Below are positions 22,398 through 36,850 of a stretch of 64,000 nucleotides of DNA, piece after piece (position 1 is the stretch's first letter; each line of letters opens with the position of its first letter). A program made the position numbers and the translations under genes. The notes under the pieces are model-generated. The model worked only from the letters and a program-made list of their open reading frames with translations, made no database searches and had not been told where the DNA came from. This stretch comes from Calliopsis andreniformis (taxonomy: Eukaryota; Arthropoda; Insecta; Hymenoptera; Andrenidae). The stretch is taken from NCBI RefSeq assembly GCF_051401765.1, contig NW_027480438.1:4092001-4156000 (forward strand), written 5' to 3'.

Positions 22398-25300
22398 AAT
22401 ACTCAATCTTCAATCCTCAATACGCAATCCTCAATTCTCAATCCTCATTCTTCAATCCTCAATACCCAATCCTCAACCTTCAATCCTCAATCCTCAATCC
22501 TCAATCCTCAATCCTCAATCTTCAATCCTCAGTCCCAAATCCTCAATCTTCAATACTCACTCCTCAATCCTCAATCTTCAATCCTCAATACTCAGTCTTC
22601 AATCCTCAATCCTCAATCCTCAATCCTCAATCCTCAATCCTCATTCTTCAATCCTCAATACCCAATCCTCAATCTTCAATCCTCAACCCTCAATCCTCAA
22701 CTCTAAATCCTCAATCCTCAATCCTCAATCCTCAATCCTCAATCCTCAATGTTCAATCCGCAATACCCAATCCTCAATCCTCAATGCTCAGACCTCAAAC
22801 ATCAATACTCAACCCTCAGTCCTCGTCCTCAATCCACAACCCTCAATCCTGGATCCTCAATCTTCAATCATCAATATTCAATCTTCAATCTACAATCCTC
22901 AATCCTCAATACTCAATCCTCAATCCTCAATGTTCTATCCTCAATACGCAATCCTCAACCTTCAATCATCAATCCTCAATCCTCAATCCTCAATCCTGTA
23001 TCCTCAATCCTCAATCCTCATTCTTCAATCCTCAATACCCAATCCTCAATCTTAAATACTCTATCCTCAATTCGCAATCCTCAATCCTCAATTCTCAGGC
23101 CTCAAGTATCAATACTCAACCCTCAGTCCTCGTCCTCAATCCACAACCTTCAATCCTCAATCCACAATTTTCATTCATCAATATTCAACCTTCAATCCTC
23201 AATCCTCAATCGTCAATCCTCAATCCTCAATCCTCAATGTTCAATCCTCAATACCCAATCCTCAGTCTTCAATCCTCAATCCTCAATCCTCAATCCTCAA
23301 TCCTCAATCCTCAGTCCTCGGTCCTCAAACCTCAATCCTGAATCCTCAACCCTGAATCCTCAATCTTCAGCCCTCAGTCCTGAACGATCAGTGGTCAATC
23401 CTCAATCCTCAATAGAATATCATGAATTCACAGTTTTCAATACTCAATACTCAACCTGCAATCTTCAAATCTCTATCCACAAACATCAAATCTCATCACT
23501 CAACCCTGAACGCTCAGACCTGAATTATCAATCCTCAATCCTCAATTCTCAATCTTCAATCCTCAACACTGAACCTTCAATCCTCAATCCTCAATACTCA
23601 ATCCTCAATCCTCAATCCTCAGTAATCAGTCCTCAATCTTCAATACTCAATCGTCATTCCTCAGTCCTCATTCCTCAATCCTCAATCCTCGTTCCTCAAA
23701 CCTCAATCCTCAACCTTCAGTCCTCATCCTCAATTCTCAATTCTCAATCCTCAATCCTCAATCCTCAATCTTCAATTCTCAATAATCAATCTCCAACCCT
23801 AGATCCTCAATCCCCAATCTTCAATCCTTAATCCTCAATCTTCAATCCTCAATCCCCAGTCCTCAATCTTCAATCCTCAATGTTCAATCCTCAATCCTCA
23901 ATCCTCAGTCCTCAATCCTCAATCCTAAACCCTCAAACCTCAATCCTCAACCGTCAGTCCTCGTCCTCAATCGTCAACACTCAATCCTCAATCCTCAATC
24001 TTCAATCCTCAATACTCAATATTCAATACTCAATCCTCACTCTTCAATCCTCAATCTTCAATCCTCAATCCTCAATCCTCAATCCTCAATCCTCAATCCT
24101 CAATCCTCAATCCTCAATCCTCATTCTTCAATCCTCAATACCCAATCCTCAATCTTCAATCCTTAATCCTCAATCCTCAATCCTCAATCCTCAATCCTCA
24201 GCCCTCATCCTCAATCCTCAATCCTCAATCCTCAATCCTCAATCTTCAATCCTCAATACTCAACCTTCAATAATCAATCCTCAATTCTCAATCCTCAATA
24301 CTCAATCCTTAATCGTCAATCCTCAATCCCCAATCCTCAATCTTCAATTCTCAATCCTCAATCCTCTAATCCTCAACACTCAATCTTCAATACTCAATAC
24401 TCAATCTTCAATCCTCAATCCTTAATCCTCAATCCTCAATCCTCAGTCCTCTATCCTCATTCCTCAATCCACAATACCCAATCCTCAGTCTTCAATACTC
24501 AATCCTCAATCCTCAATCCTCATTCACCAATCCTCAATCCTCGGTCCTCAAACCTCAATCCTCAACCTTCAGTCCTCATCCTCAATTCGCAATACCCAAT
24601 CCTCAATCCTCAATCCTCATTCTTCAATCCTCAATACCCAATCCTCAATCTTCAATCCTCAATCCTCAATCCTCAACTCTAAATCCTCAATCCTCTATCC
24701 TCAATCCTCAATCATCAATACTCAATGTTCAATCCGCAATACCCAATCCTCAATCCTCATTCATCAGACCTCAAACATCAATACTCAACCCTCAGTCCTC
24801 GTCCTCAATCCACAACCCTCAATCCTCGATCCTCAATCTTCAATCATCAATATTCAGCCTTCAATCCTCAATCCTCAATCGTCAATACTCAATCCTCAAT
24901 CCTCAATGTTCAATCCTCAATACCCAATCCTCAGTCTTCAATCCTCAATCCTAAATCCTCAATCCTCAATCCTCAATCCTCAATCCTCAATCCTCAATCC
25001 TCAATCCCCAATCCTCAATCCTCAACCTTCAATCCTCAATGTTCAATCCTCAATACCCAATCCTCAGTCTTCAATCCTCAATCCTCAATCCTCAGTCCTC
25101 AATCCTCAATCCTCAATCCTCAGTCCTCAAACCTCAATCCTGAATCCTCAATCCTGAATCCTCAATCTTCAGCCCTCAGTCCTCAACAATCAGTGGTCAA
25201 TCCTCAATCCTCAATAGAATATCATGAATTCACAGTTTTCGATACTCTATACTCAACCAGCATTCTTCAAATCTCTATCCACAAACATCAATTCTCATCA

Positions 25301-27740
25301 CTCAACCCTCAACACTCAGTCCCCAATCCTCAATCTTCAAACCTCAATCCTCAATCCTCAATCCTCAATCCTCAGTCTTCAACCCTCAATACTCATTCTT
25401 CAATCCTCAATCCTCAATCCTCGGTCCTCAATCCTCAATCGTCAATCTCCAATCCTGAATACTCAATCTTCAATCCTCAATCCTCAGTCCGCAATCCTCA
25501 ATCCTCAATCCTCATACTTCAATCCTCAATACCCAATACTCAATCTTCAATCCTCAATACTCAATCTGCAACCTTCAATCCTCAATCCTCAATCCTCAAT
25601 CCTCATTCTCCAGTCCTCAATCCTCAGTCCTCAAACCTCAATTCTGAATCCTCAATCCTGCATCCTCAATCTTCAGCCCTCAGTCCTCAACAATCAGTTG
25701 TCAATCCTCAATCCCCAATAGAATATCCTCAATTCACAGTTTTCAATACTAAATACTCAATCTGCAATCTTCAAATCTCTATCCACAAACATCAATTCTC
25801 ATCACTCAACCCTGAACGCTCAGACCTCAGTGTTCAATCCTCAATCCTCAATTCTCAATCCTCAATCCTCAATACTCAGTAATCAATCCTCAAACTTCAA
25901 TACTCAATCCTCAATCCTCAATCCTCAATCTTCAATCCTCAGTCCCAAATCCTCAATCTTCAATACTCACTCCTCAATCCTCATTCTTCAATCCTCAATA
26001 CCCAATCCTCAATCTTCAGTCCTCAATCCTCAATTCTCAATACTCAATCCTCAATCTTCAATCCTCAATCCTCAATCCTCAATCCTCAATCCTCAATCTT
26101 CAATCCTCAATACTCAATCTTCAATCCTCAATCCTTAATCCTCAATCCTCAATCCTCAATCCTCAATCCCCAATCCTCAATCCTCAATCCTCAACCGTCA
26201 ATCTTCAATCCACAATACTCAATCTTCAATCCTCAATACGCAATCCTCAATCCTCAATCCTCATTCTTCAATCCTCAATACCCAATCCTCAACCTTCAAT
26301 ACTCAATCCTCAATCCTCAATCCTCAATCCTCAATCCTCAGTAATCAGTCCTCAATTCTTAATCCTCAATACTCAATCCTCAATCTTCAATCCTCAATAA
26401 TCAATCTCCAATCCTAGATCCTCAATCCCCAATCTTCAATCCTTATTCCTGAATCTTCAATCCTCAATCCCCAGTCCTCAGTCTTCAATCCTCAATGCCC
26501 AATCCTCAATCCTCAATCCTCAGTCCTCAATCCTCAATCCTAAACCCTCAAACCTCAATCCTCAACCGTCAGTCCTCGTCCTCAATCGTCAACACTCAAT
26601 CCTCAACCCTCAACCTTCAATCCTCAATACTCAATATTCAATACTCAATCCTCACTCTTCAATCCTCAATCTTCAATCCTCAATCCTCAATCCTCAATCC
26701 TCAATCCTCAATCCTCAATCCTCAATCCTCAATCCTCATTCTTCAATCCTCAATAACCAATCCTCAATCTTCAATCCTCAATCCTCAATCCTCAATCCTC
26801 AATCCTCAATCCTCAGCCCTCATCCTCAATCCTCAATCCTCAATCCTCAATCCTCAATCTTCAATCCGCAATACTCAACCTTCAATAATCAATCCACAAT
26901 TCTCAATCCTCAATACTCAACCCTCAATCGTCAATCCTCAATCCCCAATCCTCTATCTTCAATTCTCAATCCTCAATCCTCTAATCCTCAACACTCAATC
27001 TTAAATACTCAATAGTCAATCTTCAATCCTCAATCCTTAATCCTCAATCCTCAATCCTCAGTCCTCTATCCTCATTCCTCAATCCACAATACCCAATCCT
27101 CAGTCTTCAATCCTCAATCCTCAATCCTCAATCCTCATTCTCCAATCCTCAATCCTAAGTCCTCAAACCTCAATTCTGAATCCTCAATCCTACATCCTCA
27201 ACCTTCAGCACTCAGTCCTCAACAATCAGTTGTCAATCCTCAATCCCCAATAGAATATCCTCAATTCACAGTTTTCAATACTCAATACTCAATCTGCAAT
27301 CTTCAAATCTCTATCCACAAACATCAATTCTCATCACTCAACCCTGAACGCTCAGACCTCAATGTTCAATTCTCAATCCTCAATTCACAATCTTCAATCC
27401 TCAATACTGAACCTTCAATCCTCAATACTCAATCCTCAATCCTCAATCCTCAATCCTCAGTAATCAATCCTCAATCTTCAATACTCAATCGTCATTCCTC
27501 AGTCCTCAATCCTCAATCCTCAATCCTCAATCTTCAATCCTCGGTCCTCAAACCTCAATCCTGAATCCTCAACCCTGAATCCTCAATCTTCAGCCCTCAG
27601 TCCTCAACAATCAGTGGTCAATCCTCAATCCTCAATAGAATATCATGAATTCACAGCTTTCAGTACTCAATACTCAACCTGCAATCTTCAAATCTCTATC
27701 CACAAACATCAATTCTCATCACTCAACCCTGAACGCTCAG
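22065..27740 (+). repeat. 6,621-bp-spaced higher-order repeat, copy 1
   Basis: This block recurs at about 28,686-34,361. Anchors match in order: 22211, 23413, 25215, 25719, 27251 and 27636 correspond to 28832, 30034, 31836, 32340, 33872 and 34257. The hand-counted register slip is -8, giving 6,621 modulo 7 = 6 as observed. Similarity stops at the right inside the tail of anchor 27636, where this copy switches to CAGTGTTCAATCC and the other to CAATGTTCAATCC. Confidence 0.86.
22335..26890 (+). repeat. 7,489-bp-spaced segment, copy 2
   Basis: This copy of 14,846-19,400 begins directly after AATGTTCAATTC of the anchor at 22211, so an anchor tail abuts the exchange site. Private changes include CTGAACGATCAGTGG near 23,385, CATTCATCAGACC near 24,760 and CAGTCCGCAATCC near 25,490. 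It continues into sequence that matches 21,049-21,985 (offset 5,446), because the 2,043-bp pair lies between. Confidence 0.84.
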
Positions 27741-28679
27741 ACCTCAGTGTTCAATCCTCAATCCTCAATTCTCAATCCTCAATCCTCAATACTCAGTAAT
27801 CAATCCTCAAACTTCAATACTCAATCCTCAATCCTCAATCCTCAATCTTCAATCCTCAGTCCCAAATCCTCAATCTTCAATACTCACTCCTCAATCCTCA
27901 TTCTTCAATCCTCAATACCCAATCCTCAATCTTCAGTCCTCAATCCTCAATTCTCAATACTCAATCCTCAATCTTCAATCCTCAATCCTCAATCCTCAAT
28001 CCTCAATCCTCAATCTTCAATCCTCAATACTCAATCTTCAATCCTCAATCCTTAATCCTCAATCCTCAATCCTCAATCCTCAATCCCCAATCCTCAATCC
28101 TCAATCCTCAATCGTCAATCTTCAATCCACAATACTCAATCTTCAATCCTCAATACGCAATCCTCAATCCTCAATCCTCATTCTTCAATCCTCAATACCC
28201 AATCCTCAACCTTCAATACTCAATCCTCAATCCTCAATCCTCAATCCTCAATCCTCAGTAATCAGTCCTCAATTCTCAATCCTCAATACTCAATCCTCAA
28301 TCTTCAATCCTCAATAATCAATCTCCAATCCTAGATCCTCAATCCCCAATCTTCAATCCTTATTCCTGAATCTTCAATCCTCAATCCCCAGTCCTCAGTC
28401 TTCAATCCTCAATGCCCAATCCTCAATCCTCAATCCTCAGTCCTCAATCCTCAATCCTAAACCCTCAAACCTCAATCCTCAACCGTCAGTCCTCGTCCTC
28501 AATCGTCAACACTCAATCCTCAACCCTCAACCTTCAATCCTCAATACTCAATATTCAATACTCAATCCTCACTCTTCAATCCTCAATCTTCAATCCTCAA
28601 TCCTCAATCCTCAATCCTCAATCCTCAATCCTCAATCCTCAATCCTCAATCCTCATTCTTCAATCCTCAATAACCAACC
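25822..28679 (+). repeat. 1,917-bp-spaced pair
   Basis: The segment 25,822-26,760 recurs at 27,739-28,679 with a spacing of 1,917 bp. It starts with CAGTGTTCAATCC in an anchor tail and includes ACTCAGTAATC, CAATGCCCAATCC and CAATAACCAA. The intervening 26,760-27,739 carries a T anchor (27251) and a G anchor (27636). The right end at about 28,680 is a composite junction described among the findings. Confidence 0.78.
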
Positions 28680-31600
28680 CTCAATCTTCAATCCTCAATC
28701 CTCAATCCTCAATCCTCATTCTCCAATCCTCAATCCTAAGTCCTCAAACCTCAATTCTGAATCCTCAATCCTACATCCTCAACCTTCAGCACTCAGTCCT
28801 CAACAATCAGTTGTCAATCCTCAATCCCCAATAGAATATCCTCAATTCACAGTTTTCAATACTCAATACTCAATCTGCAATCTTCAAATCTCTATCCACA
28901 AACATCAATTCTCATCACTCAACCCTGAACGCTCAGACCTCAATGTTCAATTCTCAATCCTCAATCCTCAATCCTCAATCCTCAATCCTCAATCCTCAAT
29001 CGTCAATCTTCAATCCTCAATACTCAATCTTCAATCCTCAATACGCAATCCTCAATTCTCAATCCTCATTCTTCAATCCTCAATACCCAATCCTCAACCT
29101 TCAATCCTCAATCCTCAATCCTCAATCCTCAATCCTCAATCTTCAATCCTCAGTCCCAAATCCTCAATCTTCAATACTCACTCCTCAATCCTCAATCTTC
29201 AATCCTCAATACTCAGTCTTCAATCCTCAATCCTCAATCCTCAATCCTCAATCCTCAATCCTCATTCTTCAATCCTCAATACCCAATCCTCAATCTTCAA
29301 TCCTCAACCCTCAATCCTCAACTCTAAATCCTCAATCCTCAATCCTCAATCCTCAATCCTCAATCCTCAATGTTCAATCCGCAATACCCAATCCTCAATC
29401 CTCAATCCTCAGACCTCAAACATCAATACTCAACCCTCAGTCCTCGTCCTCAATCCACAACCCTCAATCCTGGATCCTCAATCTTCAATCATCAATATTC
29501 AATCTTCAATCTACAATCCTCAATCCTCAATACTCAATCCTCAATCCTCAATGTTCTATCCTCAATACGCAATCCTCAACCTTCAATCATCAATCCTCAA
29601 TCCTCAATCCTCAATCCTGTATCCTCAATCCTCAATCCTCATTCTTCAATCCTCAATACCCAATCCTCAATCTTAAATACTCTATCCTCAATTCGCAATC
29701 CTCAATCCTCAATTCTCAGGCCTCAAGTATCAATACTCAACCCTCAGTCCTCGTCCTCAATCCACAACCTTCAATCCTCAATCCACAATTTTCATTCATC
29801 AATATTCAACCTTCAATCCTCAATCCTCAATCGTCAATCCTCAATCCTCAATCCTCAATGTTCAATCCTCAATACCCAATCCTCAGTCTTCAATCCTCAA
29901 TCCTCAATCCTCAATCCTCAATCCTCAATCCTCAGTCCTCGGTCCTCAAACCTCAATCCTGAATCCTCAACCCTGAATCCTCAATCTTCAGCCCTCAGTC
30001 CTGAACAATCAGTGGTCAATCCTCAATCCTCAATAGAATATCATGAATTCACAGTTTTCAATACTCAATACTCAACCTGCAATCTTCAAATCTCTATCCA
30101 CAAACATCAATTCTCATCACTCAACCCTGAACGCTCAGACCTGAATTATCAATCCTCAATCCTCAATTCTCAATCTTCAATCCTCAACACTGAACCTTCA
30201 ATCCTCAATCCTCAATACTCAATCCTCAATCCTCAATCCTCAGTAATCAGTCCTCAATCTTCAATACTCAATCGTCATTCCTCAGTCCTCATTCCTCAAT
30301 CCTCAATCCTCGTTCCTCAAACCTCAATCCTCAACCTTCAGTCCTCATCCTCAATTCTCAATTCTCAATCCTCAATCCTCAATCCTCAATCTTCAATTCT
30401 CAATAATCAATCTCCAACCCTAGATCCTCAATCCCCAATCTTCAATCCTTAATCCTCAATCTTCAATCCTCAATCCCCAGTCCTCAATCTTCAATCCTCA
30501 ATGTTCAATCCTCAATCCTCAATCCTCAGTCCTCAATCCTCAATCCTAAACCCTCAAACCTCAATCCTCAACCGTCAGTCCTCGTCCTCAATCGTCAACA
30601 CTCAATCCTCAATCCTCAATCTTCAATCCTCAATACTCAATATTCAATACTCAATCCTCACTCTTCAATCCTCAATCTTCAATCCTCAATCCTCAATCCT
30701 CAATCCTCAATCCTCAATCCTCAATCCTCAATCCTCAATCCTCATTCTTCAATCCTCAATACCCAATCCTCAATCTTCAATCCTTAATCCTCAATCCTCA
30801 ATCCTCAATCCTCAATCCTCAGCCCTCATCCTCAATCCTCAATCCTCAATCCTCAATCCTCAATCTTCAATCCTCAATACTCAACCTTCAATAATCAATC
30901 CTCAATTCTCAATCCTCAGTACTCAATCCTTAATCGTCAATCCTCAATCCCCAATCCTCAATCTTCAATTCTCAATCCTCAATCCTCTAATCCTCAACAC
31001 TCAATCTTCAATACTCAATACTCAATCTTCAATCCTCAATCCTTAATCCTCAATCCTCAATCCTCAGTCCTCTATCCTCATTCCTCAATCCACAATACCC
31101 AATCCTCAGTCTTCAATACTCAATCCTCAATCCTCAATCCTCATTCACCAATCCTCAATCCTCGGTCCTCAAACCTCAATCCTCAACCTTCAGTCCTCAT
31201 CCTCAATTCGCAATACCCAATCCTCAATCCTCAATCCTCATTCTTCAATCCTCAATACCCAATCCTCAATCTTCAATCCTCAATCCTCAATCCTCAACTC
31301 TAAATCCTCAATCCTCTATCCTCAATCCTCAATCATCAATACTCAATGTTCAATCCGCAATACCCAATCCTCAATCCTCAATCATCAGACCTCAAACATC
31401 AATACTCAACCCTCAGTCCTCGTCCTCAATCCACAACCCTCAATCCTCGATCCTCAATCTTCAATCATCAATATTCAGCCTTCAATCCTCAATCCTCAAT
31501 CGTCAATACTCAATCCTCAATCCTCAATGTTCAATCCTCAATACCCAATCCTCAGTCTTCAATCCTCAATCCTAAATCCTCAATCCTCAATCCTCAATCC

Positions 31601-34600
31601 TCAATCCTCAATCCTCAATCCTCAATCCCCAATCCTCAATCCTCAACCTTCAATCCTCAATGTTCAATCCTCAATACCCAATCCTCAGTCTTCAATCCTC
31701 AATCCTCAATCCTCAGTCCTCAATCCTCAATCCTCAATCCTCAGTCCTCAAACCTCAATCCTGAATCCTCAATCCTGAATCCTCAAACTTCAGCCCTCAG
31801 TCCTCAACAATCAGTGGTCAATCCTCAATCCTCAATAGAATATCATGAATTCACAGTTTTCGATACTCTATACTCAACCAGCATTCTTCAAATCTCTATC
31901 CACAAACATCAATTCTCATCACTCAACCCTCAACACTCAGTCCCCAATCCTCAATCTTCAAACCTCAATCCTCAATCCTCAATCCTCAATCCTCAGTCTT
32001 CAACCCTCAATACTCATTCTTCAATCCTCAATCCTCAATCCTCGGTCCTCAATCCTCAATCGTCAATCTCCAATCCTGAATACTCAATCTTCAATCCTCA
32101 ATCCTCAGTCCTCAATCCTCAATCCTCAATCCTCATACTTCAATCCTCAATACCCAATACTCAATCTTCAATCCTCAATACTCAATCTGCAACCTTCAAT
32201 CCTCAATCCTCAATCCTCAATCCTCATTCTCCAGTCCTCAATCCTCAGTCCTCAAACCTCAATTCTGAATCCTCAATCCTGCATCCTCAATCTTCAGCCC
32301 TCAGTCCTCAACAATCAGTTGTCAATCCTCAATCCCCAATAGAATATCCTCAATTCACAGTTTTCAATACTAAATACTCAATCTGCAATCTTCAAATCTC
32401 TATCCACAAACATCAATTCTCATCACTCAACCCTGAACGCTCAGACCTCAGTGTTCAATCCTCAATCCTCAATTCTCAATCCTCAATCCTCAATACTCAG
32501 TAATCAATCCTCAAACTTCAATACTCAATCCTCAATCCTCAATCCTCAATCTTCAATCCTCAGTCCCAAATCCTCAATCTTCAATACTCACTCCTCAATC
32601 CTCATTCTTCAATCCTCAATACCCAATCCTCAATCTTCAGTCCTCAATCCTCAATTCTCAATACTCAATCCTCAATCTTCAATCCTCAATCCTCAATCCT
32701 CAATCCTCAATCCTCAATCTTCAATCCTCAATACTCAATCTTCAATCCTCAATCCTTAATCCTCAATCCTCAATCCTCAATCCTCAATCCCCAATCCTCA
32801 ATCCTCAATCCTCAATCGTCAATCTTCAATCCACAATACTCAATCTTCAATCCTCAATACGCAATCCTCAATCCTCAATCCTCATTCTTCAATCCTCAAT
32901 ACCCAATCCTCAACCTTCAATACTCAATCCTCAATCCTCAATCCTCAATCCTCAATCCTCAGTAATCAGTCCTCAATTCTCAATCCTCAATACTCAATCC
33001 TCAATCTTCAATCCTCAATAATCAATCTCCAATCCTAGATCCTCAATCCCCAATCTTCAATCCTTATTCCTGAATCTTCAATCCTCAATCCCCAGTCCTC
33101 AGTCTTCAATCCTCAATGCCCAATCCTCAATCCTCAATCCTCAGTCCTCAATCCTCAATCCTAAACCCTCAAACCTCAATCCTCAACCGCCAGTCCTCGT
33201 CCTCAATCGTCAACACTCAATCCTCAACCCTCAACCTTCAATCCTCAATACTCAATATTCAATACTCAATCCTCACTCTTCAATCCTCAATCTTCAATCC
33301 TCAATCCTCAATCCTCAATCCTCAATCCTCAATCCTCAATCCTCAATCCTCAATCCTCATTCTTCAATCCTCAATAACCAATCCTCAATCTTCAATCCTC
33401 AATCCTCAATCCTCAATCCTCAATCCTCAATCCTCAGCCCTCATCCTCAATCCTCAATCCTCAATCCTCAATCCTCAATCTTCAATCCTCAATACTCAAC
33501 CTTCAATAATCAATCCACAATTCTCAATCCTCAATACTCAACCCTCAATCGTCAATCCTCAATCCCCAATCCTCTATCTTCAATTCTCAATCCTCAATCC
33601 TCTAATCCTCAACACTCAATCTTAAATACTCAATAGTCAATCTTCAATCCTCAATCCTTAATCCTCAATCCTCAATCCTCAGTCCTCTATCCTCATTCCT
33701 CAATCCACAATACCCAATCCTCAGTCTTCAATCCTCAATCCTCAATCCTCAATCCTCATTCTCCAATCCTCAATCCTAAGTCCTCAAACCTCAATTCTGA
33801 ATCCTCAATCCTACATCCTCAACCTTCAGCACTCAGTCCTCAACAATCAGTTGTCAATCCTCAATCCCCAATAGAATATCCTCAATTCACAGTTTTCAAT
33901 ACTCAATACTCAATCTGCAATCTTCAAATCTCTATCCACAAACATCAATTCTCATCACTCAACCCTGAACGCTCAGACCTCAATGTTCAATTCTCAATCC
34001 TCAATTCACAATCTTCAATCCTCAATACTGAACCTTCAATCCTCAATACTCAATCCTCAATCCTCAATCCTCAATCCTCAGTAATCAATCCTCAATCTTC
34101 AATACTCAATCGTCATTCCTCAGTCCTCAATCCTCAATCCTCAATCCTCAATCTTCAATCCTCGGTCCTCAAACCTCAATCCTGAATCCTCAACCCTGAA
34201 TCCTCAATCTTCAGCCCTCAGTCCTCAACAATCAGTGGTCAATCCTCAATCCTCAATAGAATATCATGAATTCACAGCTTTCAGTACTCAATACTCAACC
34301 TGCAATCTTCAAATCTCTATCCACAAACATCAATTCTCATCACTCAACCCTGAACGCTCAGACCTCAATGTTCAATCCTCAATCCTCAATTCTCAATCTT
34401 CAATCCTCAACACTGAAACTTCAATCCTCAATCCTCAATCCTCAATACTCAATCCTCAATCCTCAATCTTCAATCCTCAATCCCCAGTCCTCAATCTTCT
34501 ATCCTCAATGCTCAATACTCAATCCTCAATCCTCAGTCCTCAATCCTCAATCCTCAACCCTCAAACCTCAATCCTCAACCGTCAGCCCTTGTCCTCAATC

Positions 34601-34879
34601 GTCAACACTCATTCCTCAATCCTCAATCTTCAATCCTCAATACTCAATATTCAATACTCAATCCTCAACCTTCAATCCTCAATCTTCAATACTCAATCCT
34701 CAATCCTCAATCCTCAATCCTCAATCCCCAATCCTCAATCCTCAACCTTCAATCCTCAATCCTCAGTCCTCAAACCTCAATCCTGAATCCTCAATCCTGA
34801 ATCCTCAATCTTCAGCCCTCAGTCCTCAACAATCAGTGGTCAATCCTCAATCCTCAATAGAATATCATGAATTCACAGT

Positions 34880-36850
34880 TTTCAATACTCTATACTCAAC
34901 CTGCATTCTTCAAATCTCTATCCACAAACATCAATTCTCATCACTCAACCCTCAACTCTCAGTCCCCAATCCTCAATATTCAAGCCTCAATCCTCAATCC
35001 TCAATCCACAATCCTCAACCTTCAGTCCTCAATACCCAATCCTCAATCTTCAATCCTCAATCCTCAATCCTCAATTCTCAATCCTCAATCCTCTGTCCTT
35101 AGTCCTCAAACCTCAATCCTGAACCCTCTGACCTCATCCTCAATCCTCAATCCTCAATCCACAATCCTCAATGTTCAATCCTCAATACTCAATCTTCAAT
35201 CCTCAATCCTCAGTCCTCAAACCTCAATACTGAATCCTCAATCCTGAATCCTCAATCTTCAGCCCTCAGCCCTCAACATTCAGTTGTCAATCCTCAATCC
35301 TCAATAGAATATCCTTAATTCACAGTTTCAATACACAGTACTCAATCTGCAATCTTCAAATCTCTATCCAGAAACATCAATTCTCATCACTCAACCCTCA
35401 ACACTCAGTACTCAATGTTCAATCCTCAATCCTCAATTCTGAATCTTCAATCCTCAATACTGAATCTTCAATCCTCAATCCTCAATCCTCAATCCTCAAT
35501 CCTCAATCCTCACTCCTCAATCCTCAATCCTCAATCCTCAATCCTCAATCTTCAGTCCTCAATACTCAATCTTCAATCCTCAATACTCAATCCTCAATCC
35601 TCAATCCTCAATCCTCATTCTTCAATACTCAATACCCAATCCTCAATCTTCAATCCTCAATCCTCAATTACCAATTCTCAATGCTCTATCCTCAGACCTC
35701 AAACATCAATATTCAACCCTCAGTCATCGTCCTCAATCCACAACCCTCTATCCTCAGCCCTCAATCTTCAATCATCAATATTCAATCTTCAATCCTCAAT
35801 CCTCAATACTCAATCCTCAATCCTCAATACTCAATCTTCACTCCTCAATCCTCAATCCTCAATCCTCAATGTTCAATCCTCAATACCCAATCCTCAGTCT
35901 TCAATCGTCAATCCTCAATCCTCAGTCCTCAATCCTCAATCCTCAATTCGCAGTCCTCAATAGTCGATCTTCAATCCTCAATACTCAATATTCGATCCTC
36001 AATCCTCAATCCTCAATCCTCAATCCTCATTCTTCAATCCTTAATACCCAACCCTCAACCTTCAATCCTCAATCCTCAATCCTGAATTCTCAATCCTCAA
36101 TCCTCTGTCCTCAGTCCTCAAACCTCAATCCTCAACCCTCAGCCCTCATCCTCAATCCTCAGTCTTCAATCCTCAATCCTCAATCCTCAATCCTCAATCC
36201 TCAATCCTCAATCCTCAATCCTGAATCCTCAATCCTCAATCCTCAATCCTCAATCATCAATCCGCAATCTTCAATCCTCTATACTCAATCTTCAAACCTC
36301 AAACCTCAGTCCTCAAACCTCAATTCTGAATCCTCAATCCTGCATCCTCAAGCTTCAGCCCTCAGTCCTCGACAATCAGTTGTCAATCCTCAATCCTCAA
36401 TAGAATATCCTCAATTCACAGTTTTCAATACTCAATACTCAATCTGCAATCTTCAAATCCTTGTCCACACACATCAATTCTCATCACTCAAACCTGAACG
36501 CTCAGTCCTCAATGTTCAATCCTCAATCTTCAATTCTCAATCTTCAGTCCTCAATACTGAATCTTCAATACTCAATCCCCAATACTCAATCCTCGATCCT
36601 CAATCCTCAATCCTCAGTAATCAATCCTCAATCCTCAATACTCAATCGTCAGTCCTCAGTCCTCAATCCTCAACCCTCAATCCTCGTTCCTCAAACCTCA
36701 ATCCTCCACCCTCAGCCCTCATCCTCAATTCTCAATTCTCAATACTCAATCCTCAATCCTCAAACTTCAATCCTCAATAATCAATCTCCAATCCTAGATC
36801 CTCAATCCCCAACCCTCAATCCTTAATCCTCAATCTTCAATCCTCAATCC
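34880..36850 (+). repeat. Segments shared with 1-2,000 and with 36,920-37,770
   Basis: This stretch is a shuffled relative of the left end of the window. The anchor at 34858 and the GTCCCCAATCC run match about 32-200. AATTCGCAGTCCTC with AGTCGATCTTC at about 35,947 matches about 245. Sequence 36,401-36,830 matches about 724-1,150. In addition 35,085-35,925 recurs 1,843 bp downstream at 36,928-37,768 (TT anchors 35305 and 37148). The five -1 slips in that interval predict 1,843 modulo 7 = 2, as observed. Confidence 0.75.
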
